Origin: Pseudomonadota bacterium
GTDB lineage: Bacteria; Pseudomonadota; Gammaproteobacteria; Xanthomonadales; Rhodanobacteraceae
Reading direction: 5' to 3'
DNA length: 64,000 nt
Assembly (NCBI GenBank): GCA_021827205.1
Contig: JAKAWV010000008.1
Span: forward strand, 1-64,000
Positions 50,509 through 60,396 of the stretch are shown piece by piece. The first letter of the stretch is position 1, and each line of letters opens with the position of its first letter. The position numbers and the translations under genes were made by a program. The notes beneath the pieces are model-generated. The model was not told where the DNA came from. It saw nothing but the letters and a program-made list of their open reading frames with translations, and ran no database searches.

Positions 50509-51637
50509 GGCGTACCTCGTGCGCGAGCGTGGCGAGCAGGGTTTCAAAGTCGGTCATGATCGATTCCGGGCTAAGCGTTTCTATGCTGCTGCGCGCGGCA
50601 GCGCCAAGCTGCGCGCGCAAGCTCGCATCGTGGCCGAGCCGGAACGCGGCCTCGACGAAGGCCTCCTGCGCACCCGCCGCCACGCACAAGCCGTTCACGC
50701 CATCGCGCACATGTTCGTGCGCTGCGGCGTGATCATAGGCCAGTACCGCCAGGCCGCTGGCCATGGCCTCCAGAACGACGTTGCCGAAGGTCTCGCTGAG
50801 ACTGGGAAACAGAAACGCATCGGCGCTGGCGTAATGGCTCGCCAGCACCTCTCCGCGCTGCACGCCGGCAAAGATGAACTCGGGATGCGCTGCGGCCAGT
50901 GCGGCACGCTGCGGGCCTTCGCCTACCCACACGTAGCGCGCCTTGGGATTGCGCGCCGCGAACGCCTGGAATGCCCGCACCGCGAGCGCGAGATTTTTTT
51001 CCGGCGCCAGGCGCCCGACATAAATCGCCACGGGTGTGTGCGCATCCACACCCCATTGCGCGCGCAGCGCGGCATCGCGGCGCGCAGGGTTGAACAGACG
51101 CGTATCCACCGTGCGTCGCAGCAGGCGCACGTTGTCCAGGCCCAGCGTCTGCAACTCCGCTTGCAAGGCCCGTGTCGGCACCAGCACCGCCTGCGCGCGG
51201 CGGTGGAAATGCCGCAGCCAGGCGCGCGCCAGCGGTTCCAGCGCGGCCGACACGTAGTGCGTCATGTAGTGATCGAAACGGGTGTGAAAGCCGGTGGCGA
51301 CGGCAATGCCCAGCGCACGCGCGGCGCGCACCGCGGAATCGCCCAGCGGGCCTTCGGTCGCCACATACACCGCATCGGGGCGCGCGTGGCGCCAGCGCGC
51401 GCGCAGCTTGCCGGCCGCGGGAAGACCCAGGCGCAGGCCGGGATAGCGCGGCAGCGCCATGCCGGGCAACAGCACCGAGGTGGCGCGCGCCGTTGCCGGG
51501 ATTTCTCCGGGTTGGCGTGGGCGCAGCACTTCGACGCCGTGGCCACGTGCCGCGAGGCCTTCGGCCAGCGCCTGCACGGTCAGCGCGACGCCGTTGATTT
51601 CCGGCGGATAGGTCTCGGTGACAATGGCGATGCGCAT
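50486..51637 (-). CDS. Glycosyltransferase family 4
   Basis: MRIAIVTETYPPEINGVALTVQALAEGLAARGHGVEVLRPRQ...YVGRLAPEKNLALAVRAF...FPSLSETFGNVVLEAMASGLAVLAYD. Confidence 0.93.
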   Translation of the reverse strand: MRIAIVTETYPPEINGVALTVQALAEGLAARGHGVEVLRPRQPGEIPATARATSVLLPGMALPRYPGLRLGLPAAGKLRARWRHARPDAVYVATEGPLGDSAVRAARALGIAVATGFHTRFDHYMTHYVSAALEPLARAWLRHFHRRAQAVLVPTRALQAELQTLGLDNVRLLRRTVDTRLFNPARRDAALRAQWGVDAHTPVAIYVGRLAPEKNLALAVRAFQAFAARNPKARYVWVGEGPQRAALAAAHPEFIFAGVQRGEVLASHYASADAFLFPSLSETFGNVVLEAMASGLAVLAYDHAAAHEHVRDGVNGLCVAAGAQEAFVEAAFRLGHDASLRAQLGAAARSSIETLSPESIMTDFETLLATLAHEVRHGQPATA

Positions 51638-51852
51638 GACCTGACCCTCGCTGATACTTTGCAGCTTCCACCACGCGCGTGGCGCCTGTTTGAACGTCTC
51701 ATGACTGAATGATGACCATGAACCGAAATTGAGATGCGCGCGAGTACACCGCGATTTTTCAACGCCGGATCGGTGTGCGCTGCCACGCGCCCAGCCAACG
51801 AGGTTCCCGGCCAGCTTGACTCCGGACTTGTCTCAAGACCCAGAATAGCGCC

Positions 51853-52323
51853 ATGAGCGCACGCCTGCAGTCCCGCACCCATGCTGCACCCGAACTCGCG
51901 CGCGTGGCCACGCTGAGCATCGGCAAGGTCGCGCGCAGCAGCGGTGTGGCCATCGACACCATTCGCTTCTACGAGCGCGAAGGCCTGCTGCCCGAGCCGT
52001 TGCGTCGTGCTTCCGGTTACCGCACCTACGACACCGGCGCGGTGCGGCGTCTGCGCTTCATCCGCCGCGCCAAGAATCTGGGCTTTTCGCTGGATGAAAT
52101 CCGCGAGTTGCTGGCGTTGTCGCAAGATCGCGAGCACGGCGTCGAGGCGGTCAAGCAGCGCGCCAGCGCGCGTCTGGCCGATCTGGATCGGCGCGTGCGC
52201 GAGCTCAATCGCATTCGCCGCGGCTTGCGCGAGCTGGTCGATGCCTGCCCCGGCCACGGCGCGCCCGAGCAGTGCCCGATTCTGCGCGCGCTGGGCGATG
52301 CTCACGACATCGGCGAAGTCTGA
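51853..52323 (+). CDS. MerR-family transcriptional regulator (heavy-metal-type)
   Basis: LSIGKVARSSGVAIDTIRFYEREGLLPEPLRRASGYRTYDTGAVRRLRFIRRAKNLGFSLDEIRELLAL. Confidence 0.93.
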   Translation: MSARLQSRTHAAPELARVATLSIGKVARSSGVAIDTIRFYEREGLLPEPLRRASGYRTYDTGAVRRLRFIRRAKNLGFSLDEIRELLALSQDREHGVEAVKQRASARLADLDRRVRELNRIRRGLRELVDACPGHGAPEQCPILRALGDAHDIGEV

Positions 52324-52362
52324 GCGCGCCATGCGCGGGTATCGCAGCATCTGGAGTCAGCC

Positions 52363-53340
52363 ATGAATCATCGCATCGAGTTCAGCCACAACGGCGGCCC
52401 GGACGTTCTGCGCTGGGTCGAGTGCCCCGTGCCCGCGCCCGGCCCGGGCGAGCTGCTGATTCGCCAGCGCGCCATTGGCCTGAACTTCGTCGATACCTAT
52501 GTGCGCAGCGGCCTGTACCCGGTTGCCGCGCTGCCCGCGTGCCTGGGCAGCGAAGCCGCCGGTACCGTGCAGGCGCTCGGCGCGGGCGTGGAAGGATACG
52601 CCGTGGGCGATCGCGTGGCCTATGCCGATGGCCCGCCGGGCGCTTACGCCGAACTGCGCACGCTGCCTGCGCGCCATGCGTTGCGGTTGCCGGATGCCAT
52701 CGACTTCGAAACCGCCGCCGCGCTGCTGCTGAAAGGCCTCACCGTGCAATATCTGCTGCAGCGGACCTATCGGCCACGGCGCGATGAAATCGTCCTCTGG
52801 TACGCGGCGGCGGGCGGCGTCGGCCTGCTCGCCTGCCAGTGGGCGCAAGCGCTGGGCGTGCGCCTGATCGGCGTGGTCGGCAGCGACGCCATGGCCGCGC
52901 AGGCGCGCGCCGCGGGCGCATGGGCCACCGTGGTGTGGCCACGCGAGAATCTTCCGGCGCGCGTGTGCGAGTTGAGCCAAGGCGCCATGGTCAAGGTCGT
53001 GTACGACTCGGTCGGGCGCGACAGCTTCGAGACCTCGCTCGATTGCCTCGCGCCGTTCGGGCTGCTGGTGAGTTTCGGCAATGCCTCCGGGCCGGTCACC
53101 GGGGTTGATCTGGGCATCCTCGCGCGCAAAGGATCGTTGTATGTGACGCGGCCCACGCTGCACACGCACGTGGCCACGCGCGCGGGTCTGGAGCAAGGCG
53201 CCGCGGCACTGTTCGCGCAAATCGCCAGCGGCGCGATGCGCGTGCATATCGGTCAACGCTGGCCCTTGGCCGAAGCCGCCGCGGCGCATCGCGCGCTGGA
53301 AGCGCGTCAGACCACCGGCGCGTCCCTGCTGTTGCCCTGA
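52363..53340 (+). CDS. Quinone oxidoreductase (zinc-less MDR family)
   Basis: MNHRIEFSHNGGPDVLRWVECPVPAPGPGELLIRQRAIGLNFVDTYVRSGLYP...LLLKGLTVQYLLQRTY. Confidence 0.92.
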   Translation: MNHRIEFSHNGGPDVLRWVECPVPAPGPGELLIRQRAIGLNFVDTYVRSGLYPVAALPACLGSEAAGTVQALGAGVEGYAVGDRVAYADGPPGAYAELRTLPARHALRLPDAIDFETAAALLLKGLTVQYLLQRTYRPRRDEIVLWYAAAGGVGLLACQWAQALGVRLIGVVGSDAMAAQARAAGAWATVVWPRENLPARVCELSQGAMVKVVYDSVGRDSFETSLDCLAPFGLLVSFGNASGPVTGVDLGILARKGSLYVTRPTLHTHVATRAGLEQGAAALFAQIASGAMRVHIGQRWPLAEAAAAHRALEARQTTGASLLLP

Positions 53341-54461
53341 CCGGTGCCGCGCGCGGCTTGGCGCTGCTGCGCGGCCAGCGCCCAGGCCACATGTTCGCGC
53401 ACCAGGGCGTTCTCGTGCTGCGCACGCGCGCCCAGCGCAGCGCGCGCCTCGGCTGAAGCCGGGGCGTTGCCCAGCGCCACGGCGAGGTTGCGCAGCCAGC
53501 CGGCATAACCGGCGCGGCGCAGCGCCATGCCTTCGGTGCGCGCGCTCCAGGTGGTTTCGTCCCACGCGAAGAGCTCGCACAGCAGCGCGGCATCGAGGCC
53601 GTGGCGCGGGGCGAAATCGGGCAGCGTGCTGACGCGCGCATAGCGATTCCACGGGCACACCAGTTGGCAGTCGTCGCAACCGAACACGCGGTTGCCCAGC
53701 AGCGGGCGCAGTTCCTCGGGGATCGCGCCCTTGTGCTCGATGGTGAGGTAGGCGATGCAGCGCCGCGCATCCAGACGCCGCGGCGCCACGATCGCGCGCG
53801 TCGGGCAGATATCGATGCAGCGCGTGCAACTGCCGCAGTGCGCGGCGGGCTCGGCATCCAGCGGCAGCGGCAGATCGGTGAACAGCTCGCCGAGAAAAAA
53901 ATACGAGCCGGCGTCGCGCGACAGCAGTAGCGTGTGCTTACCGATCCAGCCGAGACCGGCGTTGCGCGCCAGCGCTTTCTCCAGCACCGGCGCCGAATCG
54001 GCGAAGGCGCGATAGCCAAACGGCCCGATGCGCGCGGCGATGCGTTCGGCCAGTTTTTGCAGGCGCTTGCGCATCAGGCCGTGATAATCGCGGCCCAGCG
54101 CGTAACGCGCGATGTACGCGCGCTCGCCGTCGCCCAGTACCTGCCAGGCGTCGGCGGCCTGCGCCGGCCAGTAATCCATGCGCACCGAGATCACCCGCAG
54201 CGTGCCCGGCTGCAGCGCGGCGGGATTGCCGCGCAGCGCGGCATGACGCGGCATGTAGTCCATGCCGCCGTGCTGACCCTGCGCCAGCCAGTCGGCCAGG
54301 TGCGCGGCGTCCTCGGGCAAGTCGATGCCGGCCACGCCCAGCGCGGCGAAGCCGAGTTTCCGCGCCCAGCCGGCGATTTCGGCGCGCAGGGCGGCGTAGT
54401 CCGGCACGGCGGCTGCGATGGAAGCGGCGTGGGTTTGGGGCGCGGCCGGTGCGGGGCTCAT
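53307..54461 (-). CDS. queG: Epoxyqueuosine reductase
   Basis: CGSCTRCIDICPTRAI and FGCDDCQLVCPWNR FeS motifs; GLGWIGKHTLLLSRDAGSYFFLGELFTDLPL. Confidence 0.96.
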   Translation of the reverse strand: MSPAPAAPQTHAASIAAAVPDYAALRAEIAGWARKLGFAALGVAGIDLPEDAAHLADWLAQGQHGGMDYMPRHAALRGNPAALQPGTLRVISVRMDYWPAQAADAWQVLGDGERAYIARYALGRDYHGLMRKRLQKLAERIAARIGPFGYRAFADSAPVLEKALARNAGLGWIGKHTLLLSRDAGSYFFLGELFTDLPLPLDAEPAAHCGSCTRCIDICPTRAIVAPRRLDARRCIAYLTIEHKGAIPEELRPLLGNRVFGCDDCQLVCPWNRYARVSTLPDFAPRHGLDAALLCELFAWDETTWSARTEGMALRRAGYAGWLRNLAVALGNAPASAEARAALGARAQHENALVREHVAWALAAQQRQAARGTGQGNSRDAPVV

Positions 54462-54470
54462 AATCCAACG

Positions 54471-55934
54471 ATGCAACGTACCGAGTACGAGCACGCACTG
54501 TACCGCGCCGATCAGGTGCGCGAGATCGAGCGCGCGGCCATCGCCGCGGGCATCGGCGAAACGCAACTGATGCAGCGCGCGGCCGAGGCGGCGTGGGCCT
54601 TGCTGCAGCGACGCTGGCCCGAAGCGCAGCGCGTGTGCGTGCTGGCCGGGCTGGGCAACAACGGCGGCGACGGCCTGTGGCTGGCGGCGCTGGCACGGCA
54701 GGCGGGCAGGGCCGTCAACGTGTGCGAACTGCCGGCGAAGCACAGCGTGGCGGCCGCCCATGCCCGGCAACTGGCGCTGGCTGCGGGTGCGCAGTTGCAG
54801 GCCGCGGCGCGCGCTTTGCCGCCGGCTGATGTTTATGTCGATGCGCTGTTCGGCATCGGTCTCAATCGCGCGCCGGAGGGCCGCGCCGCGCAGTGGATCG
54901 AAGCATTGAATCGGCGCACGACGCCGGTGCTGGCGTTGGACTTGCCATCGGGTCTGCTGGCCGACACCGGCGCCGCGCCTGGCGTCGCCGTGCGCGCCAG
55001 CGCCACGTTGAGCTTCGTGGCATGGAAGCGCGGTCTGTTTACCGGCCACGCGCGCGCGCTGTGCGGCGAACCGGCGCTGGATACTCTGGGCATCGATGTG
55101 TCCGCCGCGCCCGCGCCCGATGCGCGCTGGCTGGCGCCGGCGCCATTGCCGCCGCGCGCGCGCGATGCGCACAAGGGTCGCTGCGGCCACGTGCTGGTGA
55201 TCGGCGGCGAGCAGGGTTTCGCCGGTGCCGCGCGCCTTGCCGGCGAGGCCGCGCTGCGCTGCGGCGCAGGGCTGGTGAGCGTGGCCACGCGCGCCGCGCA
55301 CGCGGGCGTGCTCGCCGCACAGCGACCGGAGCTGATGGTGCACGCTGTCGAGACCGTCGCCGAACTCGATGCACTGGCCGCGCGCGTCAGCGTGCTGGCC
55401 GTCGGTCCCGGGCTGGGACAGGGCGACTGGGCGCGCGCGTTGCTGGCGCGCGCGTTGGAACTGGGCAAGCCCACGCTGTGGGATGCCGATGCGCTCAATT
55501 GGCTGGCGGCGCGGCCGCGCATGTTGCCGGCTGGCGCCGTGATCACCCCGCACCCAGGCGAGGCCGCGCGTTTGCTGGCGTGCGACGTGGAAGCCATCGA
55601 GCGTGATCGTTTCGCCGCCGCGCGCGCGCTGGCGGCGCGCTATGGCGCGGTCACGGTGCTCAAGGGTGCCGGCACGCTGCTGGCCGCGCCCGATGCACGC
55701 GTCGAGGTGTGCATGGAAGGCAATCCCGGCATGGCCAGCGGCGGCATGGGCGATGTGCTCAGCGGCGTGATCGCCGCGCTGCTGGCGCAAGGCTTGCCGG
55801 CGTGGGAGGCCGCGCGGCTGGGCGTCGCGCTGCATGCGCGCGCCGGCGATCTGGCCGCGCGCGCGGGCGAGCGCGGTCTGCTGGCCAGCGACTTGTTCGT
55901 GCCGCTGCGCGCGTTGCTCAATGGCGCTGCCTGA
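54471..55934 (+). CDS. nnr: Bifunctional NAD(P)H-hydrate epimerase/dehydratase
   Basis: GLGNNGGDGLWLAALARQ...VLVIGGEQGFAGAARLAGEAALRCGAGLVSVATR...GNPGMASGGMGDVLSGVIAALLAQG. Confidence 0.95.
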   Translation: MQRTEYEHALYRADQVREIERAAIAAGIGETQLMQRAAEAAWALLQRRWPEAQRVCVLAGLGNNGGDGLWLAALARQAGRAVNVCELPAKHSVAAAHARQLALAAGAQLQAAARALPPADVYVDALFGIGLNRAPEGRAAQWIEALNRRTTPVLALDLPSGLLADTGAAPGVAVRASATLSFVAWKRGLFTGHARALCGEPALDTLGIDVSAAPAPDARWLAPAPLPPRARDAHKGRCGHVLVIGGEQGFAGAARLAGEAALRCGAGLVSVATRAAHAGVLAAQRPELMVHAVETVAELDALAARVSVLAVGPGLGQGDWARALLARALELGKPTLWDADALNWLAARPRMLPAGAVITPHPGEAARLLACDVEAIERDRFAAARALAARYGAVTVLKGAGTLLAAPDARVEVCMEGNPGMASGGMGDVLSGVIAALLAQGLPAWEAARLGVALHARAGDLAARAGERGLLASDLFVPLRALLNGAA

Positions 55935-56418
55935 GATGGAATCACTGCGTTGCGCCTTGCCCGATGCCGAGGCCACGCAGGCACTGGCACAGCGCATGGC
56001 GCCGCTGCTTGTCGGTGGTGGTGTGGTGTGGCTGCAGGGCGATCTGGGCGCCGGCAAAACCACGTTCGCCCGTGCGTTACTGCAAGCCCTGGGCGTGGAC
56101 GAGCGCGTCAAGAGCCCCACGTACAGCCTCGTTGAAAGCTATCCGCTGCGCGCCGGCAACAACGCATGGCATCTGGATTTGTACCGCATCGCTGCGGCCG
56201 AGGAACTGGATTACCTCGGTCTCGAAGCGCTGCGCGAATCAGGCGCGCTGGTGCTGGTGGAATGGCCCGAGCACGGCGCGCGCGCGTTGCCGCCGGCCGA
56301 TCTGCATCTGCATTTGAGCCACGTTGGCGAAGCGCGCGCGGCGCTGCTGTCGGCGCGCAGCGCACGCGCGCATGCCTGGTTGCAGGCGCTGGCGTGCATC
56401 ATGAAAACCCGAAGATGA
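55921..56418 (+). CDS. tsaE: tRNA threonylcarbamoyladenosine biosynthesis ATPase TsaE
   Basis: VVWLQGDLGAGKTTFARALLQALGVDERVKSPTYSLVESYPL...HLDLYR. Confidence 0.95.
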   Translation: MALPEMESLRCALPDAEATQALAQRMAPLLVGGGVVWLQGDLGAGKTTFARALLQALGVDERVKSPTYSLVESYPLRAGNNAWHLDLYRIAAAEELDYLGLEALRESGALVLVEWPEHGARALPPADLHLHLSHVGEARAALLSARSARAHAWLQALACIMKTRR

Positions 56419-56563
56419 TCAGCACCCAGATCATGCGCGACACCACCACCATCAGCAGAATATCGGGATGCATCGACGCCTCGGTGAAATGACGCAGCAG
56501 CCAGAACAGCGCCGCGATCGACAGCAGCCAGCCGCGGAAGCCCGGCAGCGCATCGGGAGCCAT
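56399..56563 (-). CDS. Putative 54-aa membrane protein antisense to the tsaE 3' end
   Basis: Read from the - strand: MAPDALPGFRGWLLSIAALFWLLRHFTEASMHPDILLMVVVSRMIWVLIIFGFS*; strongly hydrophobic; below the ORF track size cut-off. Confidence 0.4.
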   Translation of the reverse strand: MAPDALPGFRGWLLSIAALFWLLRHFTEASMHPDILLMVVVSRMIWVLIIFGFS

Positions 56564-56760
56564 GCGCGAAGTGCAGATGACGACCCTGCGGACCTGACCC
56601 GTCGCTACGGTCGCGGCAGGCCGCTCCGGCCGGGATTGAGCAGCACGCCAAGGCTCCGCCTACATCATTTCATGCGAATTCTGACGACTTTCGTACAGGT
56701 ATCGGATTAAAAAGGGAAAAATGCTTGCAAAGCCCTGCGGCTTGCAGTTGAATCCGGCGC

Positions 56761-58044
56761 ATGCTCGGCAAATGCGCACTGATCACGGGAATCCTGCTGG
56801 CGGCACTGGTCGCGGCGCCGGGCCATGCCGCGCCCGCGCCGCGGCAAGTCGAAATCCGCGCCTTGCAGCTTTCCGCGCCCGCCGGACGTGCGCGCGCGGT
56901 GTTGTTGCTCGATCACAGCGCCGACTACAAGCTGTTTCAGCTCAGCCACCCCGACCGCGTGGTGCTGGATGTGCACGACAGCCGCCTCGCCGGCGATTTT
57001 GCGGCACCCGCGGGCGTGGGACTGGTCAAGGACGTGCGCACCGGCGTGCGCCCGGACGATGGCGTGCGCGTGGTGTTCGACATGGATACCGGGGTGCGTC
57101 CGAAAAGTTTCCTGTTGCCGCCCACGCCCGATTCACCCGGCTACCGGCTGGTACTGGAAATGACCCCCGACAGCGCGGTGCGCGCGGTGCAGGCGCCGGA
57201 ACTGGCCAACCTGCCGAATGGCGGGCGCAAGGTCGTGGTGGTGATCGATCCCGGCCACGGCGGCAGGGATACCGGCGCCATCGGCTACGACGGCATCGAG
57301 GAGAAAAACATCACCCTCGCCGTGGGCAAGGATCTGGCCCGGCTGATCAACGCGCAACGTGGCATGAAGGCCGTGCTCACCCGCACCGGCGATTACTACG
57401 TCACCCTCGACCAGCGCCGCGAGATCGCGCGCAACGCCAAGGCCGACATGTTCATCTCGATCCACGCCAACGCCTGCCCGGATGATTGCGACACGCGCGG
57501 CGGCTCGGTGTGGATCCTTTCGACCAAGGGCGCCAGCAGCACGGCGGCCAAGCTGCTGGCGCAGAGCGAGAATGACTCGTTCAAACTGGTCGGCGGTGTC
57601 AACCTGCACGATCAGAGTTCCTCGCTGGCCTCGGTGCTGCTCAGTCTTTCGCAGGGCGTCACCATGGACGCCAGCCGCCGTGCCGCCACCGATGTGCTGC
57701 AATCGATCGAGCGCATCGAGCCGCTGTATCGCGAGCGCGTCGAGCACGCCAACTTCGTGGTGCTGCGTGCGCCGGATGTGCCCTCGATGCTGATCGAGAC
57801 CGCCTTCGTCACCGACAAGCAGGACGCGCTGCGCCTGGTCAATCCGCGGTTCCAGGAAAAGCTGGCGCACTCGATCCTCAGCGGCGTCAAGCGCTATTTC
57901 CTGAACACGCCGCCGCCCGGCACCTGGTTCGCCTACCAGGCCGCCAAGCGCATGCGTACCGCCGACGCTGCGCAGCAGCAGGCGCCCTGGCACGGCCCCG
58001 GCGCGCGTGCGCTGGACATCCTCGACGGCAGCGCGAAGAACTGA
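56761..58044 (+). CDS. amiB: N-acetylmuramoyl-L-alanine amidase (AMIN + Amidase_3)
   Basis: VVVIDPGHGGRDTGAIGYDGIEEKNITLAVGKDL...VPSMLIETAFVTDKQDALRLVNP; position between tsaE and mutL. Confidence 0.9.
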   Translation: MLGKCALITGILLAALVAAPGHAAPAPRQVEIRALQLSAPAGRARAVLLLDHSADYKLFQLSHPDRVVLDVHDSRLAGDFAAPAGVGLVKDVRTGVRPDDGVRVVFDMDTGVRPKSFLLPPTPDSPGYRLVLEMTPDSAVRAVQAPELANLPNGGRKVVVVIDPGHGGRDTGAIGYDGIEEKNITLAVGKDLARLINAQRGMKAVLTRTGDYYVTLDQRREIARNAKADMFISIHANACPDDCDTRGGSVWILSTKGASSTAAKLLAQSENDSFKLVGGVNLHDQSSSLASVLLSLSQGVTMDASRRAATDVLQSIERIEPLYRERVEHANFVVLRAPDVPSMLIETAFVTDKQDALRLVNPRFQEKLAHSILSGVKRYFLNTPPPGTWFAYQAAKRMRTADAAQQQAPWHGPGARALDILDGSAKN

Positions 58045-58087
58045 GCGGCGCAGCCGCTATGCTTGGCGCTCGCCGCGCGAGCCCAGC

Positions 58088-59929
58088 ATGCCGATTCGTC
58101 AACTCTCCAGCAGCCTGATCAATCAGATCGCCGCCGGCGAGGTGATCGAGCGCCCGGCCTCGGTGGTCAAGGAACTGGTCGAGAACAGTCTCGACGCCGG
58201 CGCGCGGCGCATCGAGATCGAGCTGGAAGCCGGCGGCACGCGCCTGATCCGCGTGCGCGACGATGGCGCCGGCATCGCCGCCGACGAGTTGCCGTTGGCC
58301 GTGGTCGCGCACGCCACCAGCAAGATCGCCAGCTTCGATGATTTGCTGCATGTGGACACGCTGGGTTTTCGCGGCGAGGCACTGGCCTCGATCGCCGCGG
58401 TGTCGCGCTTCGCGCTCACCTCGCGCCCGCGCGGCAGCGCGCACGCCACGCGCATCGAGGTCGAGGACGGCCGCATCGGCGCGCCGCGCCCGGCGCAGCA
58501 TCCAGAAGGCAGCAGCGTCGAGGTGCGCGAGTTGTTCTGCAACGTGCCGGCGCGGCGCAAGTTCCTGCGCGCCGAGCGCACCGAATTCGCGCACATCGAT
58601 GAATTGATCAAGGCACTGGCGCTGGCGCACCCCGAAGTCGCATTCGCGCTTGCGCACGATGCGCGCAGCCAGCGCGTGTTGCGCGTCGCCAGCGATGCAA
58701 CGGCGCGTCTGGCGCGCGTGGCCGCGTTGCTGGGCGACGAATTCGCCGCGCAGTGCCTGACCGTGCGGCATGCCGCCGCGGGCCTGGTTCTGCACGGCTG
58801 GGTGGGCCTGCCCGCCGCCGCGCGCGCGCAGGCCGACCGCCAGTATTTCTACGTCAACGGACGTCTGGTGCGCGATCGCGTGGTCACCCACGCGCTGCGT
58901 CAGGCCTACAGCGACGTGCTGTTTCACGGCCGCCACCCGGCCTACGTGCTGTTTTTGCAACTCGATCCCGCCGGTGTCGATGTCAACGTGCATCCGGCCA
59001 AGAGCGAGGTGCGTTTTCGCGAGCAGCGCCTGGTGCACGATTTCCTGTTCCGCGCGCTGCATGAGGCGCTGGCCGACACGCGCGCCGGGCAGGGCGCCGG
59101 CCACGCGCGCGTCGACGCGCAGCCGCTGCGCGCCGACTTGCCGGCGCTGGATTCATCCCCCGCGTGGCCCGGCACCGCGGCATCCAGCACGCGCCCGGCA
59201 CTGCCTGCCTATCAGGTCGCGCTCGGCCTGCGTCATGGCGTGCGCGATGACGCGCGCGTGGCCTTCGGTACCGATCCCTACGCGCAATTGCTGGCCGGCG
59301 TACTGCCCGCGCCGCTACCCGCGGCATCCGCCGATGCCGCCGCCATTCCACCGCTGGGCCACGCGCTGGCGCAGCTCAAGGGTGTGTACGTGCTGGCCGA
59401 AAACGCGCACGGCCTGGTGCTGGTGGACATGCACGCCGCGCACGAGCGCATCATCTACGAACACCTCAAGGCCGGACGCGCCGCCAGCAGCCTGCGCGCG
59501 CAGCGCCTGCTGGTGCCGCTGACGCTGCCGGTGAGCGCGCACGAAGCCGCCGCCGCCGAGGAACACGGCGCCGCGCTGGCCGGCTTCGGTCTGGAGCTGC
59601 TGCGCGCCGGTCCCGACAGCGTGCGCCTGACCAGCGTGCCCGCGCTGCTGGCCGAGGCCGACGCCGCGCAACTGGCGCGCGACGTGCTCGCCGAGCTGGC
59701 CGAGCACGGCAGCTCGCGCCGCCTCGAGGAAATCGAGAACGAGTTGCTGTCCACCCTGGCCTGCCACGGCTCGGTGCGCGCCGGCCGCCGCCTCAACCTG
59801 GCCGAAATGGACGCCCTGCTGCGCGAGATGGAAGCCACCGAGCGCAGCGGCCAGTGCAACCATGGCCGCCCCACCTGGGTGCAGGTGTCGCTGGCCGAAC
59901 TGGACCGGTTGTTCCTGCGCGGGCGCTGA
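58088..59929 (+). CDS. mutL: DNA mismatch repair protein MutL
   Basis: MPIRQLSSSLINQIAAGEVIERPASVVKELVENSLDAGA...LGFRGEALASIAAVSRF. Confidence 0.97.
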   Translation: MPIRQLSSSLINQIAAGEVIERPASVVKELVENSLDAGARRIEIELEAGGTRLIRVRDDGAGIAADELPLAVVAHATSKIASFDDLLHVDTLGFRGEALASIAAVSRFALTSRPRGSAHATRIEVEDGRIGAPRPAQHPEGSSVEVRELFCNVPARRKFLRAERTEFAHIDELIKALALAHPEVAFALAHDARSQRVLRVASDATARLARVAALLGDEFAAQCLTVRHAAAGLVLHGWVGLPAAARAQADRQYFYVNGRLVRDRVVTHALRQAYSDVLFHGRHPAYVLFLQLDPAGVDVNVHPAKSEVRFREQRLVHDFLFRALHEALADTRAGQGAGHARVDAQPLRADLPALDSSPAWPGTAASSTRPALPAYQVALGLRHGVRDDARVAFGTDPYAQLLAGVLPAPLPAASADAAAIPPLGHALAQLKGVYVLAENAHGLVLVDMHAAHERIIYEHLKAGRAASSLRAQRLLVPLTLPVSAHEAAAAEEHGAALAGFGLELLRAGPDSVRLTSVPALLAEADAAQLARDVLAELAEHGSSRRLEEIENELLSTLACHGSVRAGRRLNLAEMDALLREMEATERSGQCNHGRPTWVQVSLAELDRLFLRGR

Positions 59930-59951
59930 GCAGGCCCGGCGTCAGCCACTG

Positions 59952-60374
59952 ATGGAGAACCCCACGCGTCGCATTTCTTATCCCACTCCCGGCGAAATCC
60001 TGCTGCAGGAATTCCTCAAGCCCATGCCCATCACCCAGTACCGGCTGGCCAAGGAAATCGGTGTGCCGCAGCGCCGCATCGGCGAAATCGTCGCCGGCAA
60101 GCGCGGCATCACCACCGACACCGGCCTGCGCCTGACGCAATTCTTCGGCACCTCCGAAGGTTTCTGGACCGGCCTGCAGAATGACCACGACCGCGCCATG
60201 ACCAAGGATGTGATCGCCGAAACACTGCGTCGGATCACGCCATGGAACGCACGGCGCGCGGCGCAACCACGGCCAGCCGATCGCTTGCGCGCATCACCTC
60301 GCAGTAGCAGAACGCTCGGCTTCCAGTCATTCCAGCGGACTATCCTTGGCTGTCGTTGTTCTCGTCCGAATTGA
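59952..60374 (+). CDS. HigA-family addiction-module antitoxin-like XRE protein with atypical C-terminus
   Basis: PTPGEILLQEFLKPMPITQYRLAKEIGVPQRRIGEIVAGKRGITTDTGLRLTQFFGTSEGFWTGLQNDHD; no HigB ORF alongside. Confidence 0.8.
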   Translation: MENPTRRISYPTPGEILLQEFLKPMPITQYRLAKEIGVPQRRIGEIVAGKRGITTDTGLRLTQFFGTSEGFWTGLQNDHDRAMTKDVIAETLRRITPWNARRAAQPRPADRLRASPRSSRTLGFQSFQRTILGCRCSRPN

Positions 60375-60396
60375 CGATCGACTTCTCGGTGAACCA

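Noticed and set aside
54462-56120. N-terminal extension of the 937-aa ORF 53307..56120
   Set aside because: Only the queG part (53307-54461) is family-like; the upstream part is antisense to nnr.
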